Positions 5,803 through 5,917 of a DNA stretch of 5,917 bases are shown here, one piece after another. The notes beneath the pieces were generated by a model, which worked only from the letters and a program-made list of their open reading frames with translations, did not search any database and was not told the DNA's origin. The DNA is from an uncultured Ruminococcus sp. Its GTDB lineage: Bacteria; Bacillota; Clostridia; Oscillospirales; CAG-272. The translations under genes were made by a program, and so were the position numbers. Every line of letters starts with the position of its first letter. The stretch's first letter is position 1. The stretch covers positions 1 through 5,917 of the forward strand of contig CACXED010000234.1 of NCBI GenBank assembly GCA_902766575.1. Direction: 5' to 3'.

Positions 5803-5917
5803 AAAATAAACCGTGTAAATGCAATTCTCTTGTAAATTTGTCAACACTAAAAAAGCAGCAATATAAGGCAACGCTGAGGAGCGACCTTAACGCAGTCTGC
5901 AGGATAACACGGTGAAG
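5803..5917. other. AT-rich tail, possible decayed insertion sequence end
   Basis: No coding frame of note is present on either strand. CCGTGTAAA (5811-5819) and TTGTAAATTTG (5829-5839) resemble the TTTACAC-type sequence often found near IS256-family termini, which would fit the end of the element whose relic lies just upstream. This is a weak resemblance from memory, and no target duplication could be identified. Confidence 0.25.

Noticed and set aside
5683..5871. A 62-codon minus-strand frame at the right end
   Set aside because: It is antisense to the transposase relic, which has a recognisable family motif on the plus strand.
1..5917. CRISPR array, tRNA or rRNA genes
   Set aside because: No regularly spaced repeats, cloverleaf-like sequences or rRNA segments were seen on either strand.

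Overview
The window looks like chromosomal DNA from an obligately anaerobic, low-to-medium GC Firmicute, most likely an uncultured gut or rumen Clostridia/Oscillospirales-type organism. This is inference, based on an oxygen-sensitive glycyl radical enzyme with its radical SAM activase, a Gram-positive-style lipoprotein solute receptor, purine-rich Shine-Dalgarno sites, a consensus sigma-70/sigma-A type promoter and an IS256-family transposase relic. No species call is possible from the sequence alone.

Layout. Three genes lie head to tail on the minus strand and read leftwards from about 4570: a 711-residue glycyl radical enzyme (GRE, 4514 to 2379), its 296-residue activating enzyme (2376 to 1486, only 2 nt after the GRE stop) and a lipoprotein substrate-binding protein of an ABC importer (1457 to 3, 28 nt after the activase stop). 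Neither junction has a terminator, so they form one likely operon. Its continuation, probably the permease genes, would lie beyond the left edge. Diverging from it is an AraC/XylS-family regulator on the plus strand (4664 to 5557). The shared 149-bp intergenic region holds a perfect TTGACA-N17-TATAAT promoter for the regulator. It also holds an extended -10 (TGATATAAT) for the operon. The two -10 boxes form a 13-bp palindrome, so the promoters overlap back to back. Several short dyads nearby are candidate operators.

The simplest model is a regulated scavenging module. The lipoprotein captures an extracellular small molecule, perhaps a sugar, sugar acid or polyol. An importer encoded outside the window brings it in. 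The GRE, armed by the activase, performs a radical elimination or cleavage on it or on a product of it, and the AraC-type protein senses a ligand and switches the operon on. The substrate is unknown. The GRE has the CVE (Cys-x-Glu) core typical of dehydratase-type GREs, but the residues around it differ from those I recall for characterised members, so it may belong to an uncharacterised GRE clade.

The last 360 bases (5558-5917) hold no intact gene. They contain a frameshifted, truncated remnant of an IS256-family (Transposase_mut) transposase at 5642-5802, followed by AT-rich DNA that may be the decayed end of the insertion sequence.
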